A DNA stretch of 64,000 nucleotides from a candidate division WOR-3 bacterium (lineage in GTDB: Bacteria > Hydrothermota > UBA3072), in the NCBI GenBank assembly GCA_039804165.1, contig JBDRZZ010000007.1, forward strand, positions 1 through 64,000. Reading direction: 5' to 3'. Below the pieces are notes generated by a model. The model did no database searches and was not told where the DNA came from. It saw nothing but the letters and a program-made list of their open reading frames with translations. The translations under genes were made by a program, and so were the position numbers. Positions 8,051 to 18,185 of the stretch are shown here, one piece after another (within the stretch, counting starts at the first letter, position 1; every line of letters starts with the position of its first letter).

Positions 8051-11000
8051 CTACCTGCTCAATACCACTTTCCTTACCTGAATGAACTCCTTTGGCTCTT
8101 CTTGCGATTTTGCAACAAATCGAATGAAGTAAACCCCATTTGTAAGCTTCGAACCGTCAAATATTACAGAATGGTATCCTGCTTCCTTTACTCCATCTAC
8201 TAGGTTTGCCACCTCACGACCAAGTATATCGTAAACCTTCAGCGTTACATGGCTAGGGGTTTTTAACTGATATTTAACAATTGTTGTAAGACCAAATAGG
8301 GTTTGATGGTTCTGAGAAAGGCCAAACTCCTCAGGTATATTTGGATTCTCTACCTTAATGGTAAACAAAGGAATCTCTTTGCCATAGGTCATCGCATACG
8401 TCTCAATCACTTCCTGAGCAAGTGAGAGATCTATCTCATTTAGCAATTCGGGATTGTTTAATACTTCATTAAGAATTTTAGTGGCACCGTTAAAATCGTT
8501 CTCATTGTGCAAAGCAATATAGAAATTGTTGATTTTTGCTCTCGCTGCAAGTTCTGTGTTTGGATTTTCACCTATTATTTTACTATTTATCTTCTTTGCC
8601 ATATCAATTTGGCCTTGCTTAATATACAGATAAGAAAGAAGTAATTTATGCTCCTTAGCAGCTTCCTTTGGGAGAGAAGAAAAATATTCAATTAGAGCAT
8701 CTACTGTTTCAGGAGAATAACAATTGTAAAGTTCCACATACGCTGCCTGATTCTCAGGATGCTCGGCTAGATAAGATATTAAAAAGTCTTTTGTTTCCCT
8801 ATATTTGTTTTGGAGCCGTAACTCCACGGTTGAATATAGAGATACTCCGGAAAGTTTATCAGTCTGCAAACTTAGCTCTCCATCCACTATATTTACACCA
8901 TTGGGTTCTAAATGAGTTGGTATAACTCCATTTGATTCACTCAAAGAGTATAGCTTCGCATTTTCTTGGGTTATTAAAGTAACATCACTACCCATTTCCC
9001 CTGAAGGTAATGGAATATCTGCCCAAGGGTCACTTGTGCAAGTGGGATTATAATAAAACCATGAATTAGGTCCAACTTCAAACAAATAAGTATTTGGAGG
9101 ATTACTTCCCCACCAGTTTCCATAAGCTAAAAGTCCGCTACTATAGGTGGGATAGGAAGTTCCCACTGAAACATTAATCGTATTACCATAAATACTATTC
9201 CACATATACTTGCTTAGAGGAGGGGTACCAAATACAGGATAGCTTTCTCGGTATACCACTAAACCTTTTAAGCAGTCAGTTACTCGGTTATTTCTAGGAA
9301 TAGAGTAAGACCCAAGAGATGCTGGCGAAGAACCCCAGATTGCACCAATACCCTGATTCATCCCCCTTATGTCATTCTGCCAAACGGTTCCTGAGGAACC
9401 TCCACCATATAAAATTCCAAAACCGGTGTGATAGTAAGCAAAGTTCGAGGTTTTAATAATTACATTCTGGTTGCAGGTAAATGTTGATAAATTTAAATTA
9501 ATTCCGTGGTCACGAACATTCTTGATAGTATTATTCAAAATAGAACCTGATGAATTATACGCATAGACGCCATTGATCATATCTTTGATTATCGAATTTT
9601 GGATGGTGATGTTTGAGGAATTAAGAATTTGTATTTGTGTTCCGTATCTTACATTCACATGATTCAAAATTGAGCCATTTGCTCCTGAGCCACTAAAAAC
9701 GATCGACCCCCAGCTACCCCGTTTTTTCGCCTCTGTTGAGGTAAATGTAATTTTGGAAAAATTTGTAGCATTAGCATTTAGAATGCCTTCAACAATGAGC
9801 GATTTTCCTGGTGCAAACGCTATAGTGGCACAAGGCTTAATCGTGAGTGTTGCTCCACATGGAATCGTCACAGTCTCAGCGACTCTGCATCTCCCACTTA
9901 AGGTGGTATTCCCAGGTATAGTTCCAGAAATAATCATCTCATACCATCCTGTATGTTGAGGGTCATAATGAAACATAGACCAATCTCTTTTACCTATTCC
10001 TTTCGTATCCCATACATAGACTTCCCAATCCCAAGAACCAACAACAACTTCATTGTCTCCATCACCGTCAACATCTCCTACTGCAGGGGTGCCTAAGTTC
10101 ATATCTCCTGTCACCAATGGCCAGCCTTTAATTCTGGTTCCGTCAGCATGCCAACCATACAAATTTTTATGAAAAGATCCAATTATAATCTCTGGATCAG
10201 GATTCTCATCTACATTTGCAATTATGGGGCTTGAGCACGTTCCTTGAAATCCAGCTTCTGTTTTTGGCCAACCAGGTAAAGGCGAACCGTCATGATTCCA
10301 TGCATAAACAGTCGATCTTGTTCCTACTACGATTTCCAGCTCTCTGTCGCCATCCAGGTTACAAACAGCAGGGGAAGTAAGCACTACACCTCCTATATCA
10401 GAGATTGATTTACCAGAAACCCACCCAGATTTATCATTGCCATACTCATCTTTGACATATACAACACAATTATCACTTAAGTCGTTGTTTACCTTATTCC
10501 CGGCAACATAAATAATTTCATAATGTCCATCTATATCGATATCTGCAACTGCAGGTGACGAGCCCAAATTATTCCGTCCTGTATAAAATGGCCAGTTAGT
10601 AGAAAAAGATATACCGTTATGGTGACATACATATATATATCCATCACTTCCCCCAATTATAATTTCAAGGTCACTATCACCATCAAGATCAATCAATGAC
10701 GGCGTGCAATAAGCCTCTATTTGATCTGAGTTTCCACCAATCACCATCCAAGGAGATGGCCCATAAACGTCTCCATTATATCTCCGAATGTGAACTTGGC
10801 CACTATGAGTCATAATGACGACCTCAGGATAACCATCATTATCAATATCACCTATTACGGGAGAACTTAAACATGGGGCACCGAGCTTTACACTCCAAAA
10901 TGGGTCTGGCTTCCTGTCTCCATCAATATCCTTTATATGCCAGCAGTAAAGAGTATCATTCCCTCTACTAGCAATCACCAACTCGTATCCATTATTAAGA

Positions 11001-14000
11001 TTGTTATCTAAATCGGCTATAGCAGGTGAACTCCAAAAATTTGCACCCTTTCTATAAGCAAATCCACTTATCGTAGTGGGGTTATTATCGATGTCAAACA
11101 ATTCGGCGCCTGTATTATTAAAAGCATATACCCTACCTGATTGGTCGGCAATAAATATTTCCATTTTCCCATCATTGTTAACATCAAATAAAGTGGGGGA
11201 CGAAAATATTTTTTCATTTAACTTAACTGGCCAACCACTTACCTGCTTGACTGTAGTCCAGGCTTCCAGATAATCACTCAAATTACTTTCATTAGCAGAC
11301 TCATCTACTGCTGACACTTTATAATAATAAACGGTTTCATTTTGCAAGCCAACATCTTTGAAATACGAAGTCCCTTCGATCAATCGATCGTTTATCTTCT
11401 TATATACACCTGTGGGGCTATCAGAACGGTAGACATTATATCCTTTCAAATCTGAATCTGCGGGTTTCTTCCAAATTAAATCAATAGAATTTTCGTATCC
11501 TATAAAATTTAAACCGGTAGGTGTTGCAGGACCCTTCAAATCAAAATTGTGAATCCATGTTTTCCCGTATGCATCTTGAATTGTCAGTTTAAAAGTTAAT
11601 GCCTCCGGGGTATTTGGATAACTCGGACTTATAGTAAAATAATACTTACTACCCCACGGTTTTTTTGAACTATTAGGAAGAATATCTTCAAATGTTTGAG
11701 GATTATTAGTTATCGAGGTTATGTATGGAGATGATGAACTTAGAGTAGCTGTTATTTCTCTAGCTACACCATGACCGTAATTTGAAAGTTCAACTGTCAA
11801 ACCAACTGTAGCTCCTGGCTGTAAATTTCCATAAACTGTATGACCCGTATGTTGAACCTGAGGTGCATAAATTTGTAGATAGAAATTATCTGTAAAACCT
11901 GCCACTGTTAACCTAAACTCCACGACTTCTCCGTCAGGGCAATCTGAAGAGACAGTGAATTTAAAATCATCCAAACAAGTTACAGAACTCCCTGGACCGA
12001 TATCTCCAAAATTTTCTATACTATCTATTATGGTAATATAAGGATGAAGGGTATTTGTTCCCTTTTTATAAGCAGCTAGAGTAGCAACAACATTTCCAAT
12101 CCCTATTTTACTACTGTTTCTCAACGTTATAGGTAGCTCTATTGTTTCACCAGCATCAACTTTACCATCTCCATTACCTCTACTGTCACCAGACTCATCA
12201 TCATTAATTATGTATCTTTCTACATATAAATGGAAGTCACCATCACCTATTTGAGTAACAGGCACACTCGCTTCATACGGAACAAAATTGTGAGCAGTTA
12301 CCGTAACACTCAATTCGCCAGGCGTATCAGGAGTGAAGACAAAATCTACATTAACTGGATTACCTGTCCCTGTAACAGTCTTTATCGCATAATCTTCTAC
12401 GCCTTTCTTCAAACATATAACAGCTTTCTTACCAACCGGTAAATTAGAGATGGTTACAGGGAAAATATTTACACCGTTTGTAATTGTGGAAGGATGTCTA
12501 ACGATAAGAGTATCTGGAGGCGCTGTCCAAATAGGCAATTCAGGGTCCCCAAGTAAATTCATAATGGTTGCTTCGTAAGGAATACCATTTTCTATGTGCG
12601 TAGCGCCAAGAGTATGACCAATATTATAGATCTCATTACGGAATAAATTTTTATAGAATTTAGAATCAAAAGAAAAAACAAAATTAACAAAATTATACCT
12701 TGACCCACCTATAAATGCAACAGCCCCACCATTTTTATTTAACAATAAACGCTCACCAATACAATCATAATCAAATGCTCCAGGTGAACAACCCCCACTA
12801 ACCATAATAAAATATTTGTTCCCATTAGCCAAATTACTCGCATCATTATTTGTTATTCCTCCACAACCTGTCTTCGTTCCTGCTCCCATTTCTTGTGGAT
12901 TTGAATGGTCGATGTGATTAACAATGCCATAACCTTCATTCAACCTCCTAATAGCATTTGCTGGATTTAATACCTCATCACGGTTAAAATATGCCCCATA
13001 AGCAGAGTCAAAGTGATAATCATATTCATACATTTGCCAATGAGTAAACCACGGTGGAAGAAGCTTATCATTTATGTAATCTTTATCATAGATTCCAGAT
13101 TCTGACCACCACGCAGCAAATTTGCCGGAGTCATCAAAAATATCATATACTATACCTCCTAAAGATAACATAGTCGTTAAATATGTCGCTGGAGGAAGAT
13201 TTGGAGCTAAAGAATTTCTTTCATAAGTAAAAACCTTATCTATAAATACCCTCACCTCTTTCTTATTATGAACAGGTGCCCTTCCCACCCAAATATCTGG
13301 AAGATAATCAGCACCATCTCCGAATTTATGATCTCCGTTCGAATTCCAATTATTATTTATTGGGTATATGGCAGAATAATATAGATCTGTTATGGCAGGA
13401 TAAGGTCCGTAAGAATTTAGTCGGACAGGAACAATATCTACATCTCCACCCAGTAAAATGTATTCTGTTCCCCATTTTATATAGGCATCTTGAATAAAAT
13501 GACGAATTTTCTCTTGGAGATCACAACCTGAATAATTTTGGGAAATCCAGGAAACAGTTTTGATTGTAGATACTATACCTTTTTTCGTTTTCCAGTCCGC
13601 CAAAGGTTGAAAGGCATCAACTAATGAATCAGCAGTGATGATTATATATTTAACATCAAGCCCTTCAGTAGCTGATGGGAACGAAGGTACTGATAATGGC
13701 TGAGTTATTACTTGTAGACTTGTTTCTATATCTAACGAAGATTGAGATATATTATATGAAATATCTTCAGGATTAACAATAAGTTTTCTTATTTTTTCTT
13801 TAAATTCGTTGTCTTCCACTTCATTTTTTCTTAGTCGCGGAGGAAGTTGGTATTTATCAGAAGTAAAATATTCTATCTCAATCACCATCTCCGTATTTAA
13901 AATAAGTTCTCTTTTTGCCGGTTTATACTGAATAGGATATACTATAATATCTACGAGATGATATTCTCTAAAATAACCTTCATACAAAAATTCTACCAAT

Positions 14001-14428
14001 TTACCAGGATAGATTTTACTTGATGAATATATTTCTTTTTTAGGTTCTACAAATCCCCTTTGTTTTACTTCACCCACAGGAATAGGATACTGAACTGGAT
14101 AGATATAATACTCTCCTTCTAGTTTTTTTTCGCGGGTTGAAATAACTCTTACGTTTCTTACTTCTGTCCCCGACGGAAGTAAAACCTTAACACCCTTTAC
14201 GGGGAGCATAGGTTCACCTACTTTTAAAGAATCCTGGATAAAATCAAATTCAGGCAAAGACACAATGTCATAACCGCGGAGTTTAGAAAATTTGACTTCG
14301 TTCTCCTTATAAAATAGCTTGATTGTTTTTGTTTCGCCATAAAGTTCCATATTTACGAATGATATTATAAAGAAAGCAGAGAAAACAATCAGGACAAAAT
14401 TAGTTTTAACAAAGTTAAAAAATCTCAT
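8051..14428 (-). CDS. Giant secreted gingipain-type (C25) cysteine protease with Por sorting domain
   Basis: 2125 residues. Order: signal peptide (about 1-31); gingipain-like propeptide region (to about 235); C25 caspase-fold protease (about 255-640) with the pattern ILLGGDVDIVPVR, candidate catalytic His508 in NHIDHSN and Cys547 in VSGGCSPGAFD; an Ig-like domain (about 640-725); CARDB-like beta domains; a fibronectin type III domain (about 985-1075). FG-GAP/PQQ-like propeller repeats follow (about 1080-1440), each with D-x-(N/D)-x-D-G-x-x-E, then a right-handed beta-helix (about 1460-1750), a TPR-like helical part (about 1800-2000) and a C-terminal type IX sorting domain (YDILGREVANLVDG, NGVYFIRFVA). 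A strong AGGAGG site precedes the ATG. It is likely secreted or surface attached; its substrate is unknown. Confidence 0.88.
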   Translation of the reverse strand: MRFFNFVKTNFVLIVFSAFFIISFVNMELYGETKTIKLFYKENEVKFSKLRGYDIVSLPEFDFIQDSLKVGEPMLPVKGVKVLLPSGTEVRNVRVISTREKKLEGEYYIYPVQYPIPVGEVKQRGFVEPKKEIYSSSKIYPGKLVEFLYEGYFREYHLVDIIVYPIQYKPAKRELILNTEMVIEIEYFTSDKYQLPPRLRKNEVEDNEFKEKIRKLIVNPEDISYNISQSSLDIETSLQVITQPLSVPSFPSATEGLDVKYIIITADSLVDAFQPLADWKTKKGIVSTIKTVSWISQNYSGCDLQEKIRHFIQDAYIKWGTEYILLGGDVDIVPVRLNSYGPYPAITDLYYSAIYPINNNWNSNGDHKFGDGADYLPDIWVGRAPVHNKKEVRVFIDKVFTYERNSLAPNLPPATYLTTMLSLGGIVYDIFDDSGKFAAWWSESGIYDKDYINDKLLPPWFTHWQMYEYDYHFDSAYGAYFNRDEVLNPANAIRRLNEGYGIVNHIDHSNPQEMGAGTKTGCGGITNNDASNLANGNKYFIMVSGGCSPGAFDYDCIGERLLLNKNGGAVAFIGGSRYNFVNFVFSFDSKFYKNLFRNEIYNIGHTLGATHIENGIPYEATIMNLLGDPELPIWTAPPDTLIVRHPSTITNGVNIFPVTISNLPVGKKAVICLKKGVEDYAIKTVTGTGNPVNVDFVFTPDTPGELSVTVTAHNFVPYEASVPVTQIGDGDFHLYVERYIINDDESGDSRGNGDGKVDAGETIELPITLRNSSKIGIGNVVATLAAYKKGTNTLHPYITIIDSIENFGDIGPGSSVTCLDDFKFTVSSDCPDGEVVEFRLTVAGFTDNFYLQIYAPQVQHTGHTVYGNLQPGATVGLTVELSNYGHGVAREITATLSSSSPYITSITNNPQTFEDILPNSSKKPWGSKYYFTISPSYPNTPEALTFKLTIQDAYGKTWIHNFDLKGPATPTGLNFIGYENSIDLIWKKPADSDLKGYNVYRSDSPTGVYKKINDRLIEGTSYFKDVGLQNETVYYYKVSAVDESANESNLSDYLEAWTTVKQVSGWPVKLNEKIFSSPTLFDVNNDGKMEIFIADQSGRVYAFNNTGAELFDIDNNPTTISGFAYRKGANFWSSPAIADLDNNLNNGYELVIASRGNDTLYCWHIKDIDGDRKPDPFWSVKLGAPCLSSPVIGDIDNDGYPEVVIMTHSGQVHIRRYNGDVYGPSPWMVIGGNSDQIEAYCTPSLIDLDGDSDLEIIIGGSDGYIYVCHHNGISFSTNWPFYTGRNNLGSSPAVADIDIDGHYEIIYVAGNKVNNDLSDNCVVYVKDEYGNDKSGWVSGKSISDIGGVVLTSPAVCNLDGDRELEIVVGTRSTVYAWNHDGSPLPGWPKTEAGFQGTCSSPIIANVDENPDPEIIIGSFHKNLYGWHADGTRIKGWPLVTGDMNLGTPAVGDVDGDGDNEVVVGSWDWEVYVWDTKGIGKRDWSMFHYDPQHTGWYEMIISGTIPGNTTLSGRCRVAETVTIPCGATLTIKPCATIAFAPGKSLIVEGILNANATNFSKITFTSTEAKKRGSWGSIVFSGSGANGSILNHVNVRYGTQIQILNSSNITIQNSIIKDMINGVYAYNSSGSILNNTIKNVRDHGINLNLSTFTCNQNVIIKTSNFAYYHTGFGILYGGGSSGTVWQNDIRGMNQGIGAIWGSSPASLGSYSIPRNNRVTDCLKGLVVYRESYPVFGTPPLSKYMWNSIYGNTINVSVGTSYPTYSSGLLAYGNWWGSNPPNTYLFEVGPNSWFYYNPTCTSDPWADIPLPSGEMGSDVTLITQENAKLYSLSESNGVIPTHLEPNGVNIVDGELSLQTDKLSGVSLYSTVELRLQNKYRETKDFLISYLAEHPENQAAYVELYNCYSPETVDALIEYFSSLPKEAAKEHKLLLSYLYIKQGQIDMAKKINSKIIGENPNTELAARAKINNFYIALHNENDFNGATKILNEVLNNPELLNEIDLSLAQEVIETYAMTYGKEIPLFTIKVENPNIPEEFGLSQNHQTLFGLTTIVKYQLKTPSHVTLKVYDILGREVANLVDGVKEAGYHSVIFDGSKLTNGVYFIRFVAKSQEEPKEFIQVRKVVLSR

Positions 14429-14731
14429 TTCCTACCTCCTAATTTAATTTTTATAATTTAACCTCCACATGCCTTCTAAGATTATTAATTATAATTTTAT
14501 AATTCTCTTTTTGCCTTATTTCACTTTTATACTATGTTATTTAATATAATTTTATCATTTATCAAGTTTCTCTTATTTAATTTGCCTTGTCAAACTTACA
14601 TTTTTCCCTAATTTCTTTTAGGCTTATATTTAAATCCACCCCCACTTTTTTATCCCTTAACCAAATAGAGACTTGCTTAAAGAAAATTTTTTATTATACT
14701 TTTTAATATAAATTTGAATTAAGAGGTAAGA
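14429..14731. other. Divergent intergenic region
   Basis: 303 bp between the protease gene and the plus-strand operon. It holds the plus-strand promoter at 14673-14700. On the minus strand there is a TTGACA at about 14587-14592, and further AT-rich boxes lie closer to the protease start, but no convincing -35/-10 pair with normal spacing. Nothing else is recognised. Confidence 0.5.
14673..14700 (+). promoter_or_regulatory. Promoter of the pilin-like gene/purD operon
   Basis: TTGCTT (14673-14678), 16-nt spacer, TATACT (14695-14700), then a leader of about 25 nt with an AAGAGG ribosome site before the ATG at 14732. Confidence 0.5.
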
Positions 14732-15529
14732 ATGAAAAAAGGAGTTGCTATATTTTTAATATTCATAGCTTTTTTTATAGGAGTTGGGATTGGTTATTTC
14801 TTCGCTCCATATATTTCTAAGAGTTTGGAATCTTATAGAGAAGTTACTAATGTTGTTATTATTTCTTCTCTGAAAGAGAATATGAGAATTATGGAAATAG
14901 AAGCAAAAAAGTATGCCGAAAAATATGGACACTATCCCAAAAATAGCTCTGTTTCGTGGTTAGAAACTCCATTAGAAATTGAAAATCCAATTACTTACAA
15001 AAGAGGAGAAGGGGAAGCATACACCTCTGGGAAGGCAAATAAACCAGGTATTATAGGTTTTGAAAGTGACATAAACGGAACATTTTGTAAAATAACGGGT
15101 TATGGTGTTAATGATACTATTAAGCTTTACTTGGGGGCAAAAGCCTCTTCAGAAGAGAAAAAAGAAAAAATAGATGAAGGAACTCTTTTGGGTAGAAGAA
15201 AGGTAGAAGAGGATAGTGTAAAAAGTTCAAGCTGGGATATAATAGGAATACACTCCAAGATAGTTGAAAAAAACATTGATAATTGGAAATTTTTCTGGGA
15301 ATTTACAGTTTATAACCAGGAAAAAAACAATATATCATTTTCAGGAAAGATTAATTTTATTAACAAAAAGGGAATAACAGTTACAACCGAAATTTTAGAA
15401 AATCTTGAGGTTCCGGGAGCATCCTCTAAAACATTCAACGGATATACTCTTATAAATGCAGATTTGGCAGCTGAAGTAGAAGAAGTAGATGTAAAATTAA
15501 AGAGAGAAAAATTTGTCCGAGTGGAATAA
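14732..15529 (+). CDS. Membrane-anchored pseudopilin-like protein with C-terminal beta domain
   Basis: 265 residues, not recognised as a named family. An N-terminal membrane helix (about 4-27) is followed by a helix (MRIMEIEAKKYAEKYGHYPK) and a TPLEIENPITYKRGEG segment, like the layout of minor type II/IV pseudopilins. A charged linker (SSEEKKEKIDEG) leads to a C-terminal beta domain (about 170-265) resembling FxLYD-type repeats (WKFFWEFTVYNQEKN, LENLEVPGASSKTFNG). It lacks a prepilin peptidase site, so it is probably anchored rather than assembled. Its stop overlaps the purD start (TAATG). Confidence 0.5.
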   Translation: MKKGVAIFLIFIAFFIGVGIGYFFAPYISKSLESYREVTNVVIISSLKENMRIMEIEAKKYAEKYGHYPKNSSVSWLETPLEIENPITYKRGEGEAYTSGKANKPGIIGFESDINGTFCKITGYGVNDTIKLYLGAKASSEEKKEKIDEGTLLGRRKVEEDSVKSSSWDIIGIHSKIVEKNIDNWKFFWEFTVYNQEKNNISFSGKINFINKKGITVTTEILENLEVPGASSKTFNGYTLINADLAAEVEEVDVKLKREKFVRVE

Positions 15530-16785
15530 TGAAAGTATTAGTGATTGGAGGTGGGGGAAGAGAACACGCTATAGGGTGGAAACTTTCAAAGAGTAAGAAA
15601 TTGTCAAAGCTTTATTTCGCTCCAGGGAATGGGGGAACAAGTCTTTTAGGAAAAAATATAAATTATTCAAGTAACGAAGATATTCTTAATTTTGCAATAG
15701 AAGAAAAAATTGATTTTACCGTTGTGGGGCCAGAAAAACCATTGGTAGAAGGTATTGTTGACTCCTTTTTAAAAGAAGGATTAAATATATTTGGGCCAAA
15801 AAAAGATGCGGCTCAATTAGAAGGAAGCAAAGCTTTTTCAAAAGAGATTATGGCTTCTATGAATATTCCCACTGCTTATTTTGAAATCTTCGATGATTTT
15901 AATGCAGCAAAAAGATACATTGAAAAAAAGAATGGAAAAGTTGTGGTGAAAGCAAGTGGTTTAGCCGCCGGAAAAGGTGTTACAGTTTGTCATAGCAAAG
16001 AAGAAGGAATTAAGGCTCTTGAATCTTTAATGGTGGAGAAAAAATTTGGAGAGGCTGGAGAAACTGTTGTAATCGAGGAAATCTTAGAAGGAGAGGAAGT
16101 TTCAATTTTAGCTCTTATTTCTGGAGATAAAATCATCCCTTTTATCCCTTCACAGGATCATAAAAGAGCCTTCGATGGAGATAAAGGACCCAACACAGGA
16201 GGGATGGGGGCTTATGCACCCGTTCCCTTTATTAGAGAAAGGGAACTTTCTGAGATAAAAGAGAAAATATTTAGCCCAATAATAAAAGGCTTAGGAAGAA
16301 AAGGAATAGAATATAAAGGCGTTCTTTATGGCGGATTAATTATTACAAAAGAAGGCCCTTTAGTTCTTGAGTTTAATGTAAGATTTGGAGATCCTGAAAC
16401 CCAAGCTATTTTACCTCTCTTAGAAGACGACTTATTAGAACTTCTTTTAATGGCGAATGAATATAAATTACCAGATAAGTTGAATTTCAGCAAGAACTTT
16501 GCTCTTGCGGTTGTTTTGGCTTCAAAAGGATACCCAGAAAAATACGAAAAAGATTTTGAGGTTATTATCCCTTCTGATCCTACTTGTAATATATTCCATG
16601 CAGGAACAGAACTTAGAGATGGACATTTTTACGTAACTGGGGGAAGGGTCCTTTCTTGTGTTGGAGTAGGAGAAACATTACCTATTGCAAAAGAAAAAGC
16701 TTATCAGTGCATAAGAAAAATGGAAGGGGAAAAACTATTTTATAGAAAGGATATTGGAGAAAGAGGAATTAAATTTTTATCTTAG
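15529..16785 (+). CDS. purD: Phosphoribosylamine-glycine ligase
   Basis: 418 residues, full length. ATP-grasp enzyme making glycinamide ribonucleotide, step two of purine synthesis. It starts with GGGGREHAIGWKL and has the ATP-grasp loops VVKASGLAAGKGV, EEILEGEEVSIL, the family signature SQDHKRAFDGDKGPNTGG and the metal strand EFNVRFGDPETQ. It overlaps the upstream gene by one base. The previous step (PurF) has only a degenerate relative in this window (49486-50895). Confidence 0.97.
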   Translation: MKVLVIGGGGREHAIGWKLSKSKKLSKLYFAPGNGGTSLLGKNINYSSNEDILNFAIEEKIDFTVVGPEKPLVEGIVDSFLKEGLNIFGPKKDAAQLEGSKAFSKEIMASMNIPTAYFEIFDDFNAAKRYIEKKNGKVVVKASGLAAGKGVTVCHSKEEGIKALESLMVEKKFGEAGETVVIEEILEGEEVSILALISGDKIIPFIPSQDHKRAFDGDKGPNTGGMGAYAPVPFIRERELSEIKEKIFSPIIKGLGRKGIEYKGVLYGGLIITKEGPLVLEFNVRFGDPETQAILPLLEDDLLELLLMANEYKLPDKLNFSKNFALAVVLASKGYPEKYEKDFEVIIPSDPTCNIFHAGTELRDGHFYVTGGRVLSCVGVGETLPIAKEKAYQCIRKMEGEKLFYRKDIGERGIKFLS

Positions 16786-16813
16786 AAAATGTTTTTCCTA
16801 AATCTTTTTAAAT

Positions 16814-18118
16814 TTGAATAATTTATTTGAAAGAGGAAAAGGAAAGGCTCCTTTATCATATAGAGTTAGACCAAAGAAATTAGAAGATTTTATAGGTCAG
16901 GAAGAGATAATAGGGCCTGGTTCTCCCCTAAGAAAACTCATTGAGATGGGGGAAGTTCCTTCTTTAATTTTCTGGGGACCTCCAGGTTCAGGGAAAACTA
17001 CCCTTGCTTACATAATCTCTAATTATCTAAAAGCTAATTTTGAAAGCCTCAGTGCCACAGAGAGTGGTGTTAAAGATGTAAGAGAGATAATCCAAAAAGC
17101 AAAATATCTTTTACAAAATAAAAATAAAAAGACAATCCTTTTTATTGACGAAATTCATCGCTTCAATAAAGCACAACAGGATGTCTTACTTCCAGCTCTT
17201 GAAGATGGGACTCTCATTCTTATAGGGGCAACAACTGAAAATCCTTCCTTTGAAGTAATTTCTCCTCTGCTTTCCAGGGTAAGAACATACATTTTAAAAC
17301 CGTTAACTCCAGAAGAAATCAAAAAGATAATAAATAGAGCTTTAAAGATAGATGAAGAACTTAAAAAAATTGAGATAGAAATAGGAGAAGAGGAAAAAGA
17401 TTATCTTGCAAAAATATCTTTAGGAGATGCAAGAGTAGCCCTAAATGTGCTTGAAACAAGTGTAAAGATTTGCGCAAGAGACAAAAGGAAAATAGACAAG
17501 GATTTAATATCAAGCGTTCTTCAAAGACAAGTTATATACGATAAATCAGGTGAAGAACATTATAATATCATTTCGGCTTTTATAAAATCTATTCGTGGGA
17601 GTGATCCTGATGCAGCTCTTTATTGGATGGTGAGAATGTTAGAAGGAGGAGAAGATCCACTTTTTATTGCAAGAAGGTTGGTTATCCTTGCTTCAGAAGA
17701 CATTGGTAACGCTGACCCAAGAGCCCTTCCTTTAGCCGTGGCCGCTAAAGAAGCCATTGATTTTGTTGGAATGCCTGAGGCCGGTATAATTCTTGCCCAT
17801 GCCGTAACTTATCTCGCTTCTGCTCCAAAAAGTAATGCTTCATATTTAGCTTATAATAAAGCTCGGGCATTTTTTAAAGAGCATCCAAATGGAAAAGTCC
17901 CACTTCATCTTAGAAACGCTCCTACTGAATTTATGAAAGAAATTGGTTATGGAGAAGGTTATAAGTATCCCCATAATTACCCAGGACATTTTGTCCCTGA
18001 AAACTATTTCCCGGATGGGATTAAGAAAAAAATATTTTATGAGCCAACAGATGAAGGATGGGAGAAAAATATAAAAGAGAGGCTCAAAAAGTTAAAAGAA
18101 GAGCAGAAAGAAATATAG
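16814..18118 (+). CDS. rarA: Replication-associated recombination protein A (MgsA/WRNIP1 family)
   Basis: 434-residue AAA+ ATPase acting at stalled replication forks. The N-terminus has PLSYRVRPKKLEDFIGQE, Walker A WGPPGSGKTTLAY, Walker B TILFIDEIHRFNKAQQD and sensor GATTENPSFEV. The C-terminal tetramerisation part has SIRGSDPDAALYWMVRML and EDIGNADPRAL, both family hallmarks, and the tail ends in YEPTDEGWEKNIKERL. The start is a TTG 28 nt after purD with no strong ribosome site; it is probably cotranscribed with purD. Confidence 0.95.
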   Translation: MNNLFERGKGKAPLSYRVRPKKLEDFIGQEEIIGPGSPLRKLIEMGEVPSLIFWGPPGSGKTTLAYIISNYLKANFESLSATESGVKDVREIIQKAKYLLQNKNKKTILFIDEIHRFNKAQQDVLLPALEDGTLILIGATTENPSFEVISPLLSRVRTYILKPLTPEEIKKIINRALKIDEELKKIEIEIGEEEKDYLAKISLGDARVALNVLETSVKICARDKRKIDKDLISSVLQRQVIYDKSGEEHYNIISAFIKSIRGSDPDAALYWMVRMLEGGEDPLFIARRLVILASEDIGNADPRALPLAVAAKEAIDFVGMPEAGIILAHAVTYLASAPKSNASYLAYNKARAFFKEHPNGKVPLHLRNAPTEFMKEIGYGEGYKYPHNYPGHFVPENYFPDGIKKKIFYEPTDEGWEKNIKERLKKLKEEQKEI

Positions 18119-18136
18119 TCCTTGAAATTTTTCCCC

Positions 18137-18164
18137 TTGACATTTTTAAAATTATCCTTATCAT
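18137..18164 (+). promoter_or_regulatory. Promoter of the 391-residue membrane protein gene
   Basis: Perfect TTGACA (18137-18142), 16-nt spacer, TATCAT (18159-18164). The leader of about 15 nt carries AAAAGGAGG before the ATG at 18186. Confidence 0.65.
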
Positions 18165-18185
18165 TCTTCATAAAAAGGAGGTAAA

